A DNA stretch of 64,000 nucleotides, from positions 62,001 through 126,000 of the forward strand of contig CAVQMB010000047.1 of assembly GCA_963713445.1 (NCBI GenBank), in the 5' to 3' direction. Shown in pieces: positions 25,407 through 34,737 of this stretch (its first letter is position 1; each line of letters opens with the position of its first letter). Under the pieces are notes generated by a model that was not told where the DNA came from, ran no database searches, and worked only from the letters and a program-made list of their open reading frames with translations. The translations under genes were made by a program, and so were the position numbers. This stretch comes from CAVQMB01 sp963713445. Lineage in GTDB: Bacteria; Pseudomonadota; Gammaproteobacteria; Competibacterales; Competibacteraceae.

Positions 25407-25982
25407 ATGCGCTTCGGCTGCCGTTCCGTGGGTACCGCCGTGCTGCTTGCAGCCGGCACGATGCTCGCAATGCCACTGCTCGCTCAAGCCGGTGACGCCG
25501 GAGGTTTCGTCACCCATTACGGGGTCCGTCCGGTGATCCACCGGCAGCCGCAACCGCTGGTACCGCAGGCCGTATACCACCCGCTGCAGCTGTGGACGCA
25601 CTTCGATTTCGACCGGACCAAACTGCACCTGCAGGACCGGCAGCAACTGAGCGAGTTGAGTGGCGACCTTAGCCGGTTGCAGCCAGCTTACGGCATGGGC
25701 CGCTACGGTTATCTCGATGGCGGACAAATCGTCGGCAACACCGACAGCATCGGCACCTACTCCTACAACGACGCCCTGTCGCGGCGTCGCGCCCTGACCG
25801 TGCAACGCTATCTGCAGACCCAGGGGCTGGGTACCGGTAATCTGGCGGTCTACGGCCTCGGCAAACGGGATCCCATTGCCAGCAACGCCACCGCCGAGGG
25901 ACGTGCCCATAACCGGCGCACCGATATCGACTTGCGGTTGCTGACGCTGCCGCCGCCACCCAAACCGGGCTGGCCGCAATAA
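25407..25982 (+). CDS. OmpA-family exported protein
   Basis: 191 residues with a signal peptide (VGTAVLLAAGTMLAMPLLAQA) and a C-terminal OmpA-like peptidoglycan-binding domain (about 65-185): FDFDRTKL, GNTDSIGTYSYNDALSRRRALTVQRYL, YGLGKRDPIASNATAEGRAHNRRTDI. The Asp and Arg that bind diaminopimelate in this fold (TDSIG and NRRTDI) are present. There is no beta-barrel domain, so it is a periplasmic or wall-associated form. Confidence 0.88.
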   Translation: MRFGCRSVGTAVLLAAGTMLAMPLLAQAGDAGGFVTHYGVRPVIHRQPQPLVPQAVYHPLQLWTHFDFDRTKLHLQDRQQLSELSGDLSRLQPAYGMGRYGYLDGGQIVGNTDSIGTYSYNDALSRRRALTVQRYLQTQGLGTGNLAVYGLGKRDPIASNATAEGRAHNRRTDIDLRLLTLPPPPKPGWPQ

Positions 25983-25998
25983 CCCACGCCGACCGTCT

Positions 25999-27147
25999 TC
26001 AGCCGTTCCAGCGCCCCAGACGGGCAACCGCTTCGGCCATGTCTTCGGTGCGACCGGCATAAGAGAAGCGCAGACTGGTATGGCCGTCGATGGGGTCGAA
26101 ATCCACCCCGGACGTCACCGCGACACCGGTCTGCTCCAGCATGCGGGCGGCGAACTCCAGGCTATCGTCGCTACGTTCACTGATATCGGCGTACAGGTAG
26201 AATGCGCCATCAGCTGGCGCCAGACGATCGAAGCCCACATGCGGCAATTCGCGCAACAACAGTTCGCGGTTGCGGCCGTAGACGCGCACGTGGCCATCGA
26301 GTTCATCCTGGCAATCAAAGGCCGCCACGGCGGCATACTGGGCTGGCGCGCTGGGACAGATGAAGAAATTCTGGGCCAGGCGCTCAATCTGACGAATCAG
26401 CTTCTCGGGCATGACCATCCACCCCAGCCGCCAGCCGGTCATGGAAAAGTATTTGGAGAAGCTGTTGACGCTAAAAGCATGGTCGCTATAGCGGATCGCC
26501 GGCACAGCCTCCATGCCGTAGGTAATACCGTGGTAGATTTCGTCCGAGATCAGCCGGATGCCGCGATCCTCGCAGTAACCTGCCAGTCGCCGCAGTTCGG
26601 GCGGCGCGATCATGCTGCCGACCGGATTGGACGGACTGGCGATGATCAGCCCATCCAGTGGCTGCTCAATCCGCTCCAGATCTTCCGGTGTCGGCTGGAA
26701 GCCATTGTCCACTGAGGTTGTCAGCAGTACCGGCGCGATGTCCAGCGCACTCAGCATATTACGGTACGACGGATAGCTCGGCCGCGGCATGGCCACCCGC
26801 GCACCGGCATCGAAGGCCGCCAGGAACACCAGCAGAAAAGCGCCCAGTGATCCCGAGGTTATGGCGATCCGCTCGGGATCGATGTCGAGCCGGTGCTCGG
26901 TTCGGTAATAGTCGGCAATGCGAGCACGCAGTTCCGGCGTCCCCAGCGCCAGGGTGTAACCCATGATGTGGTCACCCAGGCTTTGTCTTGCCGCTGCCAG
27001 CACCTTGCTGGGTGCCGGGGTGCTGGGCTGACCGACCTCCATGTGAATCACCCGGCGACCGGCAGCCTCGAGCCGCGCCGCCGCGCTCATCACATCCATC
27101 ACCATAAACGGCGGCACGGCGCCGCGACGGGATTCTTTAAACGTCAC
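25999..27147 (-). CDS. PLP-dependent aminotransferase, class I/II
   Basis: 382 residues, fold-type I. Motifs: MEVGQPSTPAP (N-terminus), SPSNPVGSMI, ISDEIYHGITYG, and the PLP-lysine region NSFSKYFSMTGWRLGWMV. The Arg that binds substrate carboxylate is in LRFSYAG. The AspC/PatA-like subgroup is likely; substrate is not determined. It lies downstream of the CinA-type gene on the same strand with about 38 bases between, so cotranscription is possible. Confidence 0.9.
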   Translation of the reverse strand: MTFKESRRGAVPPFMVMDVMSAAARLEAAGRRVIHMEVGQPSTPAPSKVLAAARQSLGDHIMGYTLALGTPELRARIADYYRTEHRLDIDPERIAITSGSLGAFLLVFLAAFDAGARVAMPRPSYPSYRNMLSALDIAPVLLTTSVDNGFQPTPEDLERIEQPLDGLIIASPSNPVGSMIAPPELRRLAGYCEDRGIRLISDEIYHGITYGMEAVPAIRYSDHAFSVNSFSKYFSMTGWRLGWMVMPEKLIRQIERLAQNFFICPSAPAQYAAVAAFDCQDELDGHVRVYGRNRELLLRELPHVGFDRLAPADGAFYLYADISERSDDSLEFAARMLEQTGVAVTSGVDFDPIDGHTSLRFSYAGRTEDMAEAVARLGRWNG

Positions 27148-27185
27148 CGATCAATCCTCCGGAAGGGGACTGGGTGCGGCTGCCC

Positions 27186-27947
27186 CTACTGTTCGAGCCG
27201 GGATTCGCCACCCAGATCCTGGATCAGCGCGCACAGCGCCGATGCCACCCGCTCCAAGCGCGTGGCATCGGTGTGGCGCAGCACCAGCGTAACCCGGAAA
27301 CCACCCGGGCCGCTGCCAAAACGCGGATAGCTACCGATCTCGACATCGGGAAACCGCAGTTGCAGATCGCTCAGGCCGGCGGCGATGGTGCCCTCGCCCA
27401 GGTTGGTGACGACGCTCTGCGCCAGCAGACGGCGACCGCCGCGCAACTGGCTCTTCAGACCATCCAGCATGGCCTGCATGATCCGTGGCACGCCGGCCAG
27501 CACAAACACATTCTCGACCCGGAACCCGGGCGCGGTCGAGATCGGGTTGTCGATCAGGCTGGCATGCTCCGGCACCTCGGCCATGCGCAGCCTCGCCGCT
27601 GTCAGTTCCAGACCGGCCTCACCGTAGTGCCGCTGCAACCGGCTGAGGGCCTCAGGGTGCTGGATCAGGCGCTGCCCGAAGGCGCTGGCAATGGCTGCAG
27701 CCGTAATGTCGTCATGGGTCGGACCAATGCCGCCGGTCGTGAACACGTAGTCGTAGCGGGCCCGTAGCGCATTGACCGCCGCCACAATGTCATCCTCGAC
27801 ATCGGGCACCACGCGCACCTCGCGCAGGCGCACCCCAGCATCATTCAACGTGGCCGCAAGGTAGGGCAGATTGGCATCCTGGGTGCGGCCGGAAAGGATC
27901 TCGTTGCCGATAATCAGCAACGCAGCGGTAACGGTCTCAGCGGTCAT
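27186..27947 (-). CDS. CinA-type molybdopterin-binding-domain protein
   Basis: 253 residues: AALLIIGNEILSGRTQDANLPYLA, FTTGGIGPTHDDITAAAIA and FVLAGVPRIMQAML are the MoaB/MogA-like motifs of CinA N-terminal proteins. The deamidase C-domain of full-length CinA is absent, so this is the short form. I placed the start at 27947 (MTAETV) because AAGGA lies upstream; its ATG almost abuts the stop of the DUF1820 gene, indicating coupling. Confidence 0.88.
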   Translation of the reverse strand: MTAETVTAALLIIGNEILSGRTQDANLPYLAATLNDAGVRLREVRVVPDVEDDIVAAVNALRARYDYVFTTGGIGPTHDDITAAAIASAFGQRLIQHPEALSRLQRHYGEAGLELTAARLRMAEVPEHASLIDNPISTAPGFRVENVFVLAGVPRIMQAMLDGLKSQLRGGRRLLAQSVVTNLGEGTIAAGLSDLQLRFPDVEIGSYPRFGSGPGGFRVTLVLRHTDATRLERVASALCALIQDLGGESRLEQ

Positions 27948-27951
27948 GCGA

Positions 27952-28305
27952 TCAATCCTTACCGCTACCCCGCGGTGGCCCATAGACCGATTGCGGAAAC
28001 GGCGTCACATTATCGCCGGCTTCGCTGCCGGGCCGGATGGTGCTCACCCCCTCCTTTTCCACCTCATCGATCCTGATCACCGAATGCAGCGGCAGGAAGG
28101 TCCTGCGCACGCCGGCGAACTCATTGCGCAGGCGCTCTTGCGAGGGATCGACCACCAGCGACGTCTTTTCGCCAAATACGAGCGCCTCGACCTCGACGAA
28201 ACCATACATATTGCCCTGATAAACCTTATGGGCATACAACTCGAACACTTTGCCCTGGTTGATAAACAGGACCTTGTAGATCTTTTCCGTGGGCTGGGTG
28301 GCCAT
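27952..28305 (-). CDS. DUF1820 family protein
   Basis: 117 residues starting MATQPTEKIYKVLFINQGKVFE; the segment VYQGNMYGFVEVEALVFGEKTSLVVDPSQERLRNEF is characteristic of DUF1820, a small family common in gammaproteobacteria with no assigned function. The C-terminal tail is disordered. First gene of a probable operon with the CinA-type gene and the aminotransferase. Confidence 0.85.
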   Translation of the reverse strand: MATQPTEKIYKVLFINQGKVFELYAHKVYQGNMYGFVEVEALVFGEKTSLVVDPSQERLRNEFAGVRRTFLPLHSVIRIDEVEKEGVSTIRPGSEAGDNVTPFPQSVYGPPRGSGKD

Positions 28306-28576
28306 AGTGCAATCAGCTATCGTTGGGTGACTTAAAATTGCGTCGCCGGCACCACGCCGGTCATTATCTGACCGCAGTGCGAGGAAGTGCGTGCCCGTCC
28401 AGAGACGCAGCGGCGTGATCCGGATCATTATATTGCCACGAGGGTACATGATTCGCGCCACCGACGACCAGCCCGCGCGTTGTAGCGCCTAACGATGGTC
28501 CCTCGTAAAAGCGTTATGATCGCTGTTTGCCGACCACAACACTAGGCCACCATGCCAGCAAGCACCACCCGGGCTG

Positions 28577-30010
28577 ATGCGGCAGCGACGCTCGAACAGG
28601 CGCCCGACCGATGGCAACGCTGATGCCCGCCTCCTCGTGATAGCCGCCAGCGGTCGCACCACGGCACCACCGCCGTCAAGGCTGTGCGAACATATCAGTC
28701 GCACGTTACGGCTGGCGCTCCCGGTAACACTGGCGCGGGCCGGGTTACTCGCGCTGACCGTGGTCGATACCGCCATGACCGGTCATGCCGGGGCCGACCA
28801 GCTGGCGTTCTACGCCATCGCTTCAGCGCCGCAGATTTTCATCCAGTTGCTCGGCATCGGCCTGCTGCTGGGCACGGTGGTTCTCACGGCACAGGCCGAC
28901 GGCGCCGGCCGGCCCGCCACCTGCGGCACAATCTGGCGGGTGGCGCTGCTGCAGGCCAGCGCCTACGGGTTGATCCAGTGCGGCTTGTTATACGGCGGGA
29001 GCTGGTTCCTGGCCGCAACCGGGCAATCGCCCCTGCTCGCCGAGGCAGGCGGCCAGATTATGATAATTCTCGGCTGGAGCTCGCCAGCCATGCTACTGTT
29101 CATCGCGACCACCCTGTTTCTCGAGGGCATCGGCCGAACGACCCCCGGCCTGGTGGTCATGGTGCTGGCCAATCTGCTAAATGGCGTACTCAACTGGTTG
29201 TTGATCTTCGGCCATGGCGGTTTGCCCGCGATGGGTGCCGACGGCGCCGCGCTGGCAACCACCATCGTCCGCTGGTTCATGTTCCTGGCCTTGCTGGGCT
29301 ATACCCTGCAACGCGTGGATCGCCAATACTACGGGATCAAAGGGCCGCTGCACGATGCCGGCCGCATCGGCCGCATCCTGCTGCGGATCGGCTATCCGAT
29401 GGCACTGACCCAGGCGATGGAATCAGGCGGGTTCTCGGCCATGACCTTGTTCGCCGGGCTGCTCGGACCCGTCGAGCTTGCGTCGTTCCAGATCGTGATG
29501 ACCCTGATATCACTGAGTTTCATGTGTTCGCTGGGCTTCGCCACCGCTGCCAGCATACGGGTCGGCAACGCCATCGGCCGCAACGATCAGCCGGGCATCC
29601 GCGTGGCCGGCTGGACTGCGGCGGGTCTTGCGGTATCCGCCCTGCTACTGTTAGCCACCCTGTTACACCTCCTGCCGCGGCATCTGATATCGCTCTACAC
29701 CGATTCACCCCAGGTCATCGACGCTGCCACGGCGGCACTGAGTGTCGCCGCCCTGGTGTTGATCCCCGACGGCCTCCAGGCGGTACTGAACGGTGCGTTG
29801 CGTGGTGCCGCCGACGTCTGGCCGGCCACCGGACTGTTCCTGATTGCCTTCTGGGGCCTGATGATACCCGCCGGTTATCTGCTGGGCGTCCGCTGGCACG
29901 GCGGCGCCAGTGGTCTGGTCGAAGCCATTGTCCTGGGTACGACGTGCGCGGCGCTGATGCTCGCCGGACGCTTTCGCCAGGTATCCGCGCGACCGATCCG
30001 GGAACTGTGA
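28577..30010 (+). CDS. MATE family efflux transporter
   Basis: 477 residues with about 12 membrane segments. MATE pattern: TLRLALPVTLARAGLLALTVVDTAMTGHAGADQLAFYAIA (first helices), then GIGRTTPGLVVMVLANLLNGVLNWLLIFG, and in the second half PMALTQAMESGGFSAMTLFAG and GFATAASIRVGNAIGRND. MATE proteins export drugs or metabolites in exchange for Na+ or H+. The first 35 residues are polar and atypical, so the true start may be downstream, for example an in-frame GTG near 28637. A short out-of-frame ORF (28551-28622) precedes it. Confidence 0.9.
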   Translation: MRQRRSNRRPTDGNADARLLVIAASGRTTAPPPSRLCEHISRTLRLALPVTLARAGLLALTVVDTAMTGHAGADQLAFYAIASAPQIFIQLLGIGLLLGTVVLTAQADGAGRPATCGTIWRVALLQASAYGLIQCGLLYGGSWFLAATGQSPLLAEAGGQIMIILGWSSPAMLLFIATTLFLEGIGRTTPGLVVMVLANLLNGVLNWLLIFGHGGLPAMGADGAALATTIVRWFMFLALLGYTLQRVDRQYYGIKGPLHDAGRIGRILLRIGYPMALTQAMESGGFSAMTLFAGLLGPVELASFQIVMTLISLSFMCSLGFATAASIRVGNAIGRNDQPGIRVAGWTAAGLAVSALLLLATLLHLLPRHLISLYTDSPQVIDAATAALSVAALVLIPDGLQAVLNGALRGAADVWPATGLFLIAFWGLMIPAGYLLGVRWHGGASGLVEAIVLGTTCAALMLAGRFRQVSARPIREL

Positions 30011-30065
30011 ACCCGGCCCATCGGTGATGTTCCAATGCTACAACGCCAGTCACAGAGATATCGCC

Positions 30066-30641
30066 ATGGCCTTCGCTGTAACGCTGCTGATGCTGCTCGC
30101 GCCGGCCACCGCCTGGAGTGCCGTCTATCGCTGTCCCGCCGCCGCTGGCACCGTGCACTACACCGATCGGCCCTGCCCCGGTGGCCAGCGGCTCAGCAGC
30201 AACAGCGCGCCGCAGCCGGATACCAGTGATACTCCCGCACCGCCGCCGGATCCAGCACCGCAACGTCAACCCCGTCGCCGGCCCGCAACCACCCCGCCGC
30301 CAGAGAGCTGCCCTGGCGTTCGGCTGCTATCGGTACAGCCCTACAGCTACCAGACCACCGCCACCGCCTTTCAGGACGGCGTGCCCTATCATCAGGTGGT
30401 CAAGCATCAGTGCGCCGCGGTGCGATTGTGGACTGATGCCTATTACGGCCTGCTACGGGAGAGCGTCGCCGAGCGGTTGCGCCGGCACCTGGTCGCTGTA
30501 TTCGCCGATGGTAGCACCGCCGCCGCTACAGGCGTGACGCTGCAGCAGGCGCCGGATCGAATGGGCGTCGACGCGAAGCTGGCTGCACGAGCCTGCTTCG
30601 GTACCGGTCCGGTAGCGGTGATCAGGATTCGATGCCACTGA
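30066..30641 (+). CDS. Exported DUF4124-like protein
   Basis: 191 residues: signal peptide (FAVTLLMLLAPATAWSA), then VYRCPAAAGTVHYTDRPCPGGQRLSS, which is the DUF4124 pattern, a proline-rich linker (PAPPPDPAPQ...), and an unrecognised C-terminal domain with three Cys (about 95-190). I took the ATG at 30066 because it gives a clean signal peptide; the frame begins earlier at 30024. Function unknown. Confidence 0.75.
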   Translation: MAFAVTLLMLLAPATAWSAVYRCPAAAGTVHYTDRPCPGGQRLSSNSAPQPDTSDTPAPPPDPAPQRQPRRRPATTPPPESCPGVRLLSVQPYSYQTTATAFQDGVPYHQVVKHQCAAVRLWTDAYYGLLRESVAERLRRHLVAVFADGSTAAATGVTLQQAPDRMGVDAKLAARACFGTGPVAVIRIRCH

Positions 30642-30723
30642 CGGTGAGGCCGGTGTGAATACGGGCTATACGGCGTCCGACATGCCCGCCGCGACGCTGC
30701 ATCCGGCAAGGCCGGCTTCATTA

Positions 30724-31428
30724 TCACGGCACCAGCGCCAGCACCGCTGCCGGCGAACCTGAACCGGCCTGCAGACGCAGGATACCGATGACCAGCATGG
30801 CGCCAACCGCCGGCAGCTGATCCAGCCCAGTCAGGTTCTCCAGCACGATTCCGCGGCGTACCAGTACCAACCGGTTGGTCGCGAAATCAGTGGACTGACC
30901 CGGGTCAACGCCGTGGGCATCAGTGCCCACACCGGCGACAGCGCGCCGCTCAAGCAGAAACCGGGTGGTAAGTTCAGCGAACCCGGGGAAATGCATGCCG
31001 CCCTGGGCATCACGGTTGAGGAATGCCACCGGATCCCGCCAGCGCGCCTGCCAGCCCGTATATAGCAGCACCAGGCTGCCCGCGGCGATCCGACCGTGGC
31101 GTGACTCCCAGCGCAACACCTCCTCCACCGTCAGGGCAAAATCCGCGTCCGCCTCGGCCCACCGGCATATATCGATTACCACCGCCGGCACAATCAACGA
31201 TGCTGGCTGGTAGCTGTCGATGCCATCACCGGCGGCATCGAAACTGCGGGGTGCATTCATGTGGGTGGCACTGTGCTCACCCATGGCGAAGCGCCGCAGA
31301 TGATACCCGTCCTGCTGCACCTCGGCGACGGATTCGAACGCTACTGCCGGATCGCCCGGCCACGTCGGGATATCGGGTGTAATGGTGTGACTCAGATCAA
31401 GCACGCACGAGTAGCTCAGCGTCTGCAT
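30724..31428 (-). CDS. Cyclase-family hydrolase (kynurenine formamidase-like)
   Basis: 234 residues of the cyclase superfamily: LSHTITPDIPTWPGDPAV near the N-terminus and the metal-site segment GEHSATHMNAPRSF (the family's H-x-G-T-H-x-D-x-P, here with Ala and Asn substituted). Later AVAGVGTDAHGVDPGQ and NLTGLDQLP fit. Members hydrolyse amide or lactam bonds with Zn or Mn. The Asp-to-Asn change at the usual metal-ligand position makes its activity uncertain. Confidence 0.8.
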   Translation of the reverse strand: MQTLSYSCVLDLSHTITPDIPTWPGDPAVAFESVAEVQQDGYHLRRFAMGEHSATHMNAPRSFDAAGDGIDSYQPASLIVPAVVIDICRWAEADADFALTVEEVLRWESRHGRIAAGSLVLLYTGWQARWRDPVAFLNRDAQGGMHFPGFAELTTRFLLERRAVAGVGTDAHGVDPGQSTDFATNRLVLVRRGIVLENLTGLDQLPAVGAMLVIGILRLQAGSGSPAAVLALVP

Positions 31429-31478
31429 GGCGGGACGTCCGGTTGCGTGGCGGCCCGACGAGGGCCGGACAAACCGTT

Positions 31479-32207
31479 ATGATGCCGCAACCCGGACCCA
31501 CCTGCCACACCGACGGCCACCTTCCCGCGCAGCGCCCGCAAAACCAGGGACCTGGACAAACCGTGGCGGCCGGCCGCGATCCGCTGGACTATCTGCTGGA
31601 ACTGATCGGCCCGCCACGCCACGTCGATCTGGCCGCCGGCGGGGTCAAGAACTATTTCAATTACGACAGTTCGCTGGATACCTACCCGATCGACACCGGC
31701 CGGCTGGCCCGCGTGCTCAGGCTGGTGGCCAAACAAGCCGGCTACGGCCGCAAGCTGCCGGCACGCGAGGCCATCGGCCTGGCAGTGCATCGCAGCTTTC
31801 TGACCTACGTCGGTACCGCTGTCCACGTGCAGGTGGGCAAGGACGGCAAACTCTCCATCCCGCGGGTCGACATGGGGGTCGATGCCGGCCTGGTGGTCAA
31901 TCCCGACCGGGTGCGGGCGCAGATGGAGGGCGCCACCATCTACGGCATGAGTGCCGCTCTGCTCGACGAAATCACCGCCCGCGACGGTGAAGCCCAGCAA
32001 AGCAACTACAACAACTACCCGGTGGTGCTGATGGGCAACGCTCCGCACGAGATCCACGTCCACCTGGTGGCCAGCGACGCCCGACCCGGCGGCGTCGGTG
32101 AACCCGGCACGCCGCCGTTCGCCCCGGCTTTGTGCAACGCCATCTACGCGGCGACCGGCAAGCGCATCCGCAGCCTGCCAATCAAGCAGCACGACCTGTC
32201 GGCGTAA
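31479..32207 (+). pseudogene. C-terminal fragment of an IorB-like molybdenum hydroxylase
   Basis: From about residue 30 (DPLDYLLELIGPPR) the sequence is the last 200 residues of an isoquinoline 1-oxidoreductase beta-subunit-type (aldehyde oxidase/xanthine dehydrogenase family) protein: GTAVHVQVGKDGKLSIPRVD, DAGLVVNPDRVRAQMEGATIYGMSAALL, HLVASDARPGGVGEPGTPPFAPALCNAIYAATGKRIRSLP. The full family protein is about 700 residues; the first 500 are missing and the cyclase gene occupies that space. The 30 leading residues are unrelated. I see no iorA-type 2Fe-2S subunit nearby. Probably a non-functional remnant. Confidence 0.78.
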
Positions 32208-32371
32208 ATCATGCCCGGCCGTGTGACATTTGTTCCGGCCTGCTACAAGCTTAGAGCGTAATTCACCCAGGCTTGAACACGGCGCTGCGGAAGGCAATGA
32301 TGCCCCGCTATCGGACGCCGAACCGTTCCGACGGCAACCCTGTGACTCAGCCTTTCTGCCCAGGAGCCCGC

Positions 32372-32749
32372 ATGCATCGCCCGTTCGCATTCTCCGGCCG
32401 TCTCCACAGCATCCGTTTTGCTTTGCGGGGCCTGCGGCTGATGCTCACGACCCAGCACAACGCCTGGGTTCATGCGGCCGCCACTGCGAGTGTGGTCATC
32501 GCCGGCCTGCTGCTGGGGATCCGTGCTTCGGACTGGTGTTGGCTGGTGCTCGCTGTGATCGCGGTATGGACGGCGGAAGCGATCAATACCGCTTTCGAAC
32601 TGCTGGCCGACGCCGTCAGCCCTGGTTTCAACGCCGTGGTCGGCCAGGCCAAGGACGTCGCGGCGGGTGCCGTGCTGCTCACCGCCATCGGCGCCGTGAT
32701 CATCGGGCTGTTGATCTTCGGACCGTACCTGCTGGCAGTGCTGCGCTGA
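32372..32749 (+). CDS. dgkA: Diacylglycerol kinase
   Basis: 125 residues, the standard size of DgkA, an inner-membrane kinase that recycles diacylglycerol to phosphatidic acid. Three membrane helices are visible, with the catalytic signature WTAEAINTAFELLAD and GQAKDVAAGAVLL. AGGAG lies upstream of the ATG. Confidence 0.92.
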   Translation: MHRPFAFSGRLHSIRFALRGLRLMLTTQHNAWVHAAATASVVIAGLLLGIRASDWCWLVLAVIAVWTAEAINTAFELLADAVSPGFNAVVGQAKDVAAGAVLLTAIGAVIIGLLIFGPYLLAVLR

Positions 32750-32762
32750 GACACGCGGAACG

Positions 32763-33698
32763 TTAGTCCAGATCATCGATAAAACGGGCCACCCGTGCCA
32801 GTCGCCGGTCGCGCACGACGCTGCGCTGTTCCCTGCTGTGGGCGCCATGTTGCCGGTTCAGCTCACGCCCGATCCGGTCGATCAGACCGGCGTCCCAGTG
32901 CAACGGCTCACTGCGTTGCTGGGTCATCTCGTAGTAAAACTCGCCGTAGCGTTCGCAGTAATCCGCCACCCCCTGGGGCGCATTGAGATCGATGGTCTCG
33001 AATGGCCCCATGAAAATCCAGCGCCGCGCCAGCCCGTCACGGATACTGGCGTCGACGGCGTCAACACTGCAGACGCCGTCGTGAACCAGTCTGAAGGCCT
33101 CCGACAGCAGCGCACCCTGCAACCGGTTGAGCACGAAACCGCGAATCTCCTGCGCCACCACGATCGGTGACTGCCGCGTCGAGATCATCAGCTCGCGGCT
33201 CTGTGCAACCACATCGGGACGCGTCCACGGCGCCGGCACCAGTTCCACCAGCGGCACCAGATGGGGTGGATTGACCGGGTGGGCGACCAGGCAGCGGTCG
33301 CGCCCGGCCAGCGATTCGGTAAAAGCGGATGCGGGGAAGCCCGAGGTCGAACTCGCCAGTATCGTCGCCGGCGCCGCGATCGTGTCCAGTTCGGCAAATA
33401 GCCGGGCCTTGAGTGCCAGCTGTTCCGGCACCGACTCCTGTACATAAGCAGCGCCCGTGAGCGCCTCCTCGAGCGAGGTAACCGGCCGGATCCGCTGTCG
33501 GGCCACTTCAGCCTCACCGGCTGCCAGCATACCAGCCCCGCCCAGTTCCTCCAGCGCCTTGGCAACCCTCTCCAAGGCAGCGCTCAAAGCGCCCGCATCG
33601 GCATCATAGAGCGCGACCTCATGGCCCGCACGGGCAAAGACCAGGCTCCACGAACGTCCGATCAGGCCACAACCGACCACCGCAATCTTCATCAGCAC
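32763..33698 (-). CDS. 3-hydroxyacyl-CoA dehydrogenase-like NAD enzyme (gulonate/carnitine dehydrogenase type)
   Basis: 311 residues. N-terminal Rossmann fold MKIAVVGCGLIGRSWSLVFARAG with Asp at the end of strand 2 (ALYDAD), so NAD is preferred. The catalytic segment VAHPVNPPHLVPLVELVPAPWT and GFVLNRLQGALLSEAFRLV match the lambda-crystallin/L-gulonate 3-dehydrogenase and carnitine-dehydrogenase branch better than classical FadB. Substrate not determined. Start could be 33698 or 33692. Confidence 0.87.
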   Translation of the reverse strand: MLMKIAVVGCGLIGRSWSLVFARAGHEVALYDADAGALSAALERVAKALEELGGAGMLAAGEAEVARQRIRPVTSLEEALTGAAYVQESVPEQLALKARLFAELDTIAAPATILASSTSGFPASAFTESLAGRDRCLVAHPVNPPHLVPLVELVPAPWTRPDVVAQSRELMISTRQSPIVVAQEIRGFVLNRLQGALLSEAFRLVHDGVCSVDAVDASIRDGLARRWIFMGPFETIDLNAPQGVADYCERYGEFYYEMTQQRSEPLHWDAGLIDRIGRELNRQHGAHSREQRSVVRDRRLARVARFIDDLD

Positions 33699-33833
33699 AC
33701 CTCACAACGTTTCGACATTGCCGCACACGCTGAACGGCTTATTGATTGATCGGCCTGCCCCCCCGGAGACGGCAGGGAAAACATGTTGTACCAATGTTAT
33801 CGTGGATATCGGGCATCCACCGGAAAGGGCTTG

Positions 33834-34004
33834 ATGAACGTCCATCTCTGGCTCGCCTTCGTTGCCGCCACCGTTATCGTCACTTTACTGCCGGGGCCGT
33901 CCATGCTGCTGGTGATGAGTCATGCCCTGGCGGCGGGACCGCGGCAGGCAGGAATCACCCTCATCGGTGCGGGCTTACTAACGGCAGCGTTGCGCCGTAG
34001 TTGA
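33834..34004 (+). pseudogene. Truncated LysE/RhtB-type exporter
   Basis: MNVHLWLAFVAATVIVTLLPGPSMLLVMSHALAAGPRQAG is the typical first 40 residues of a LysE-family translocator (full length about 205). After about 33975 the match ends and the frame stops at 34004. The remaining membrane helices are not found in any frame up to 34.9 kb, so the gene was cut, not merely frameshifted. Confidence 0.75.
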
Positions 34005-34080
34005 GCCAAACCGCCAGATTATCCCATCAGCCCGCTCCAGGCGGCTGACGAGTCCTCGAGCGTTACCCGCTCTGTGACGC

Positions 34081-34737
34081 ATGTTATCCAGCGAAGCTCG
34101 ATCGTTTTCAAATTCGCTGCGCATAATTGGGCATAATAAGGGGCCGATACGCAGGCCATACAACGTTGATAACACCGTGAGTGAGATCACTGGCAGACCC
34201 CACCAGACCTCACCGCTGGACCCGGCGATCACCAGCTTTGACAGTTCCGGGCAGCTTGGCGGGTACCGACTACTGAACGTTTTCCAGTGCACCACGCCGA
34301 CGCTGCGGGCTGCGGTCGCGGAGCTCTGGCAGCGGCACAACATCCTTCCACCTGGTATAGATCCGATCCAGCGTGCACACCAGGTCGCCATCGCCGTTGT
34401 TCACCCTGAGCGGGCACTGGTCGGTGTCAGCACCGTCTACGAGAACGTTCTCAAGCAGACCGGGCCGGCCGGCAATCAAGACCTGCTGGTCTACTGCTAC
34501 CGGATGTTCATTCAGCCCGCTGACCGAGTCCCGGAACTGATGCGCCAGGTTACCAACACGACCTTCGATGTACTACGGAACCTGCGCCGCCCAGGCGATC
34601 CCGAGGGGCTGCTCATCGTCAGCGAGAATCCAAAGCTCATGCGCCCGGGTATGCGGCGCAAGTTTCAGCGCCATGGCTATATCCGGATCGGTCACAATGA
34701 CCAGGGGCAGGACGTCATCCTGCGCCGATTCGATTGA
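34081..34737 (+). CDS. Hypothetical protein
   Basis: Up to 218 residues; an in-frame GTG at 34177 (VSEITG) would give 186. I do not recognise the family. The segment AVVHPERALVGVSTVYENVL, then YCYRMFIQPADRVPELMRQVTNTTFDVL and VSENPKLMRPGMRRKFQRHGYIRIG reads like an acetyltransferase-type (GNAT) fold, but this is only a resemblance. No Cys-rich or membrane part. It lies directly after the truncated LysE gene in a stretch of lower GC, so it may have arrived with the rearrangement. Confidence 0.5.
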   Translation: MLSSEARSFSNSLRIIGHNKGPIRRPYNVDNTVSEITGRPHQTSPLDPAITSFDSSGQLGGYRLLNVFQCTTPTLRAAVAELWQRHNILPPGIDPIQRAHQVAIAVVHPERALVGVSTVYENVLKQTGPAGNQDLLVYCYRMFIQPADRVPELMRQVTNTTFDVLRNLRRPGDPEGLLIVSENPKLMRPGMRRKFQRHGYIRIGHNDQGQDVILRRFD

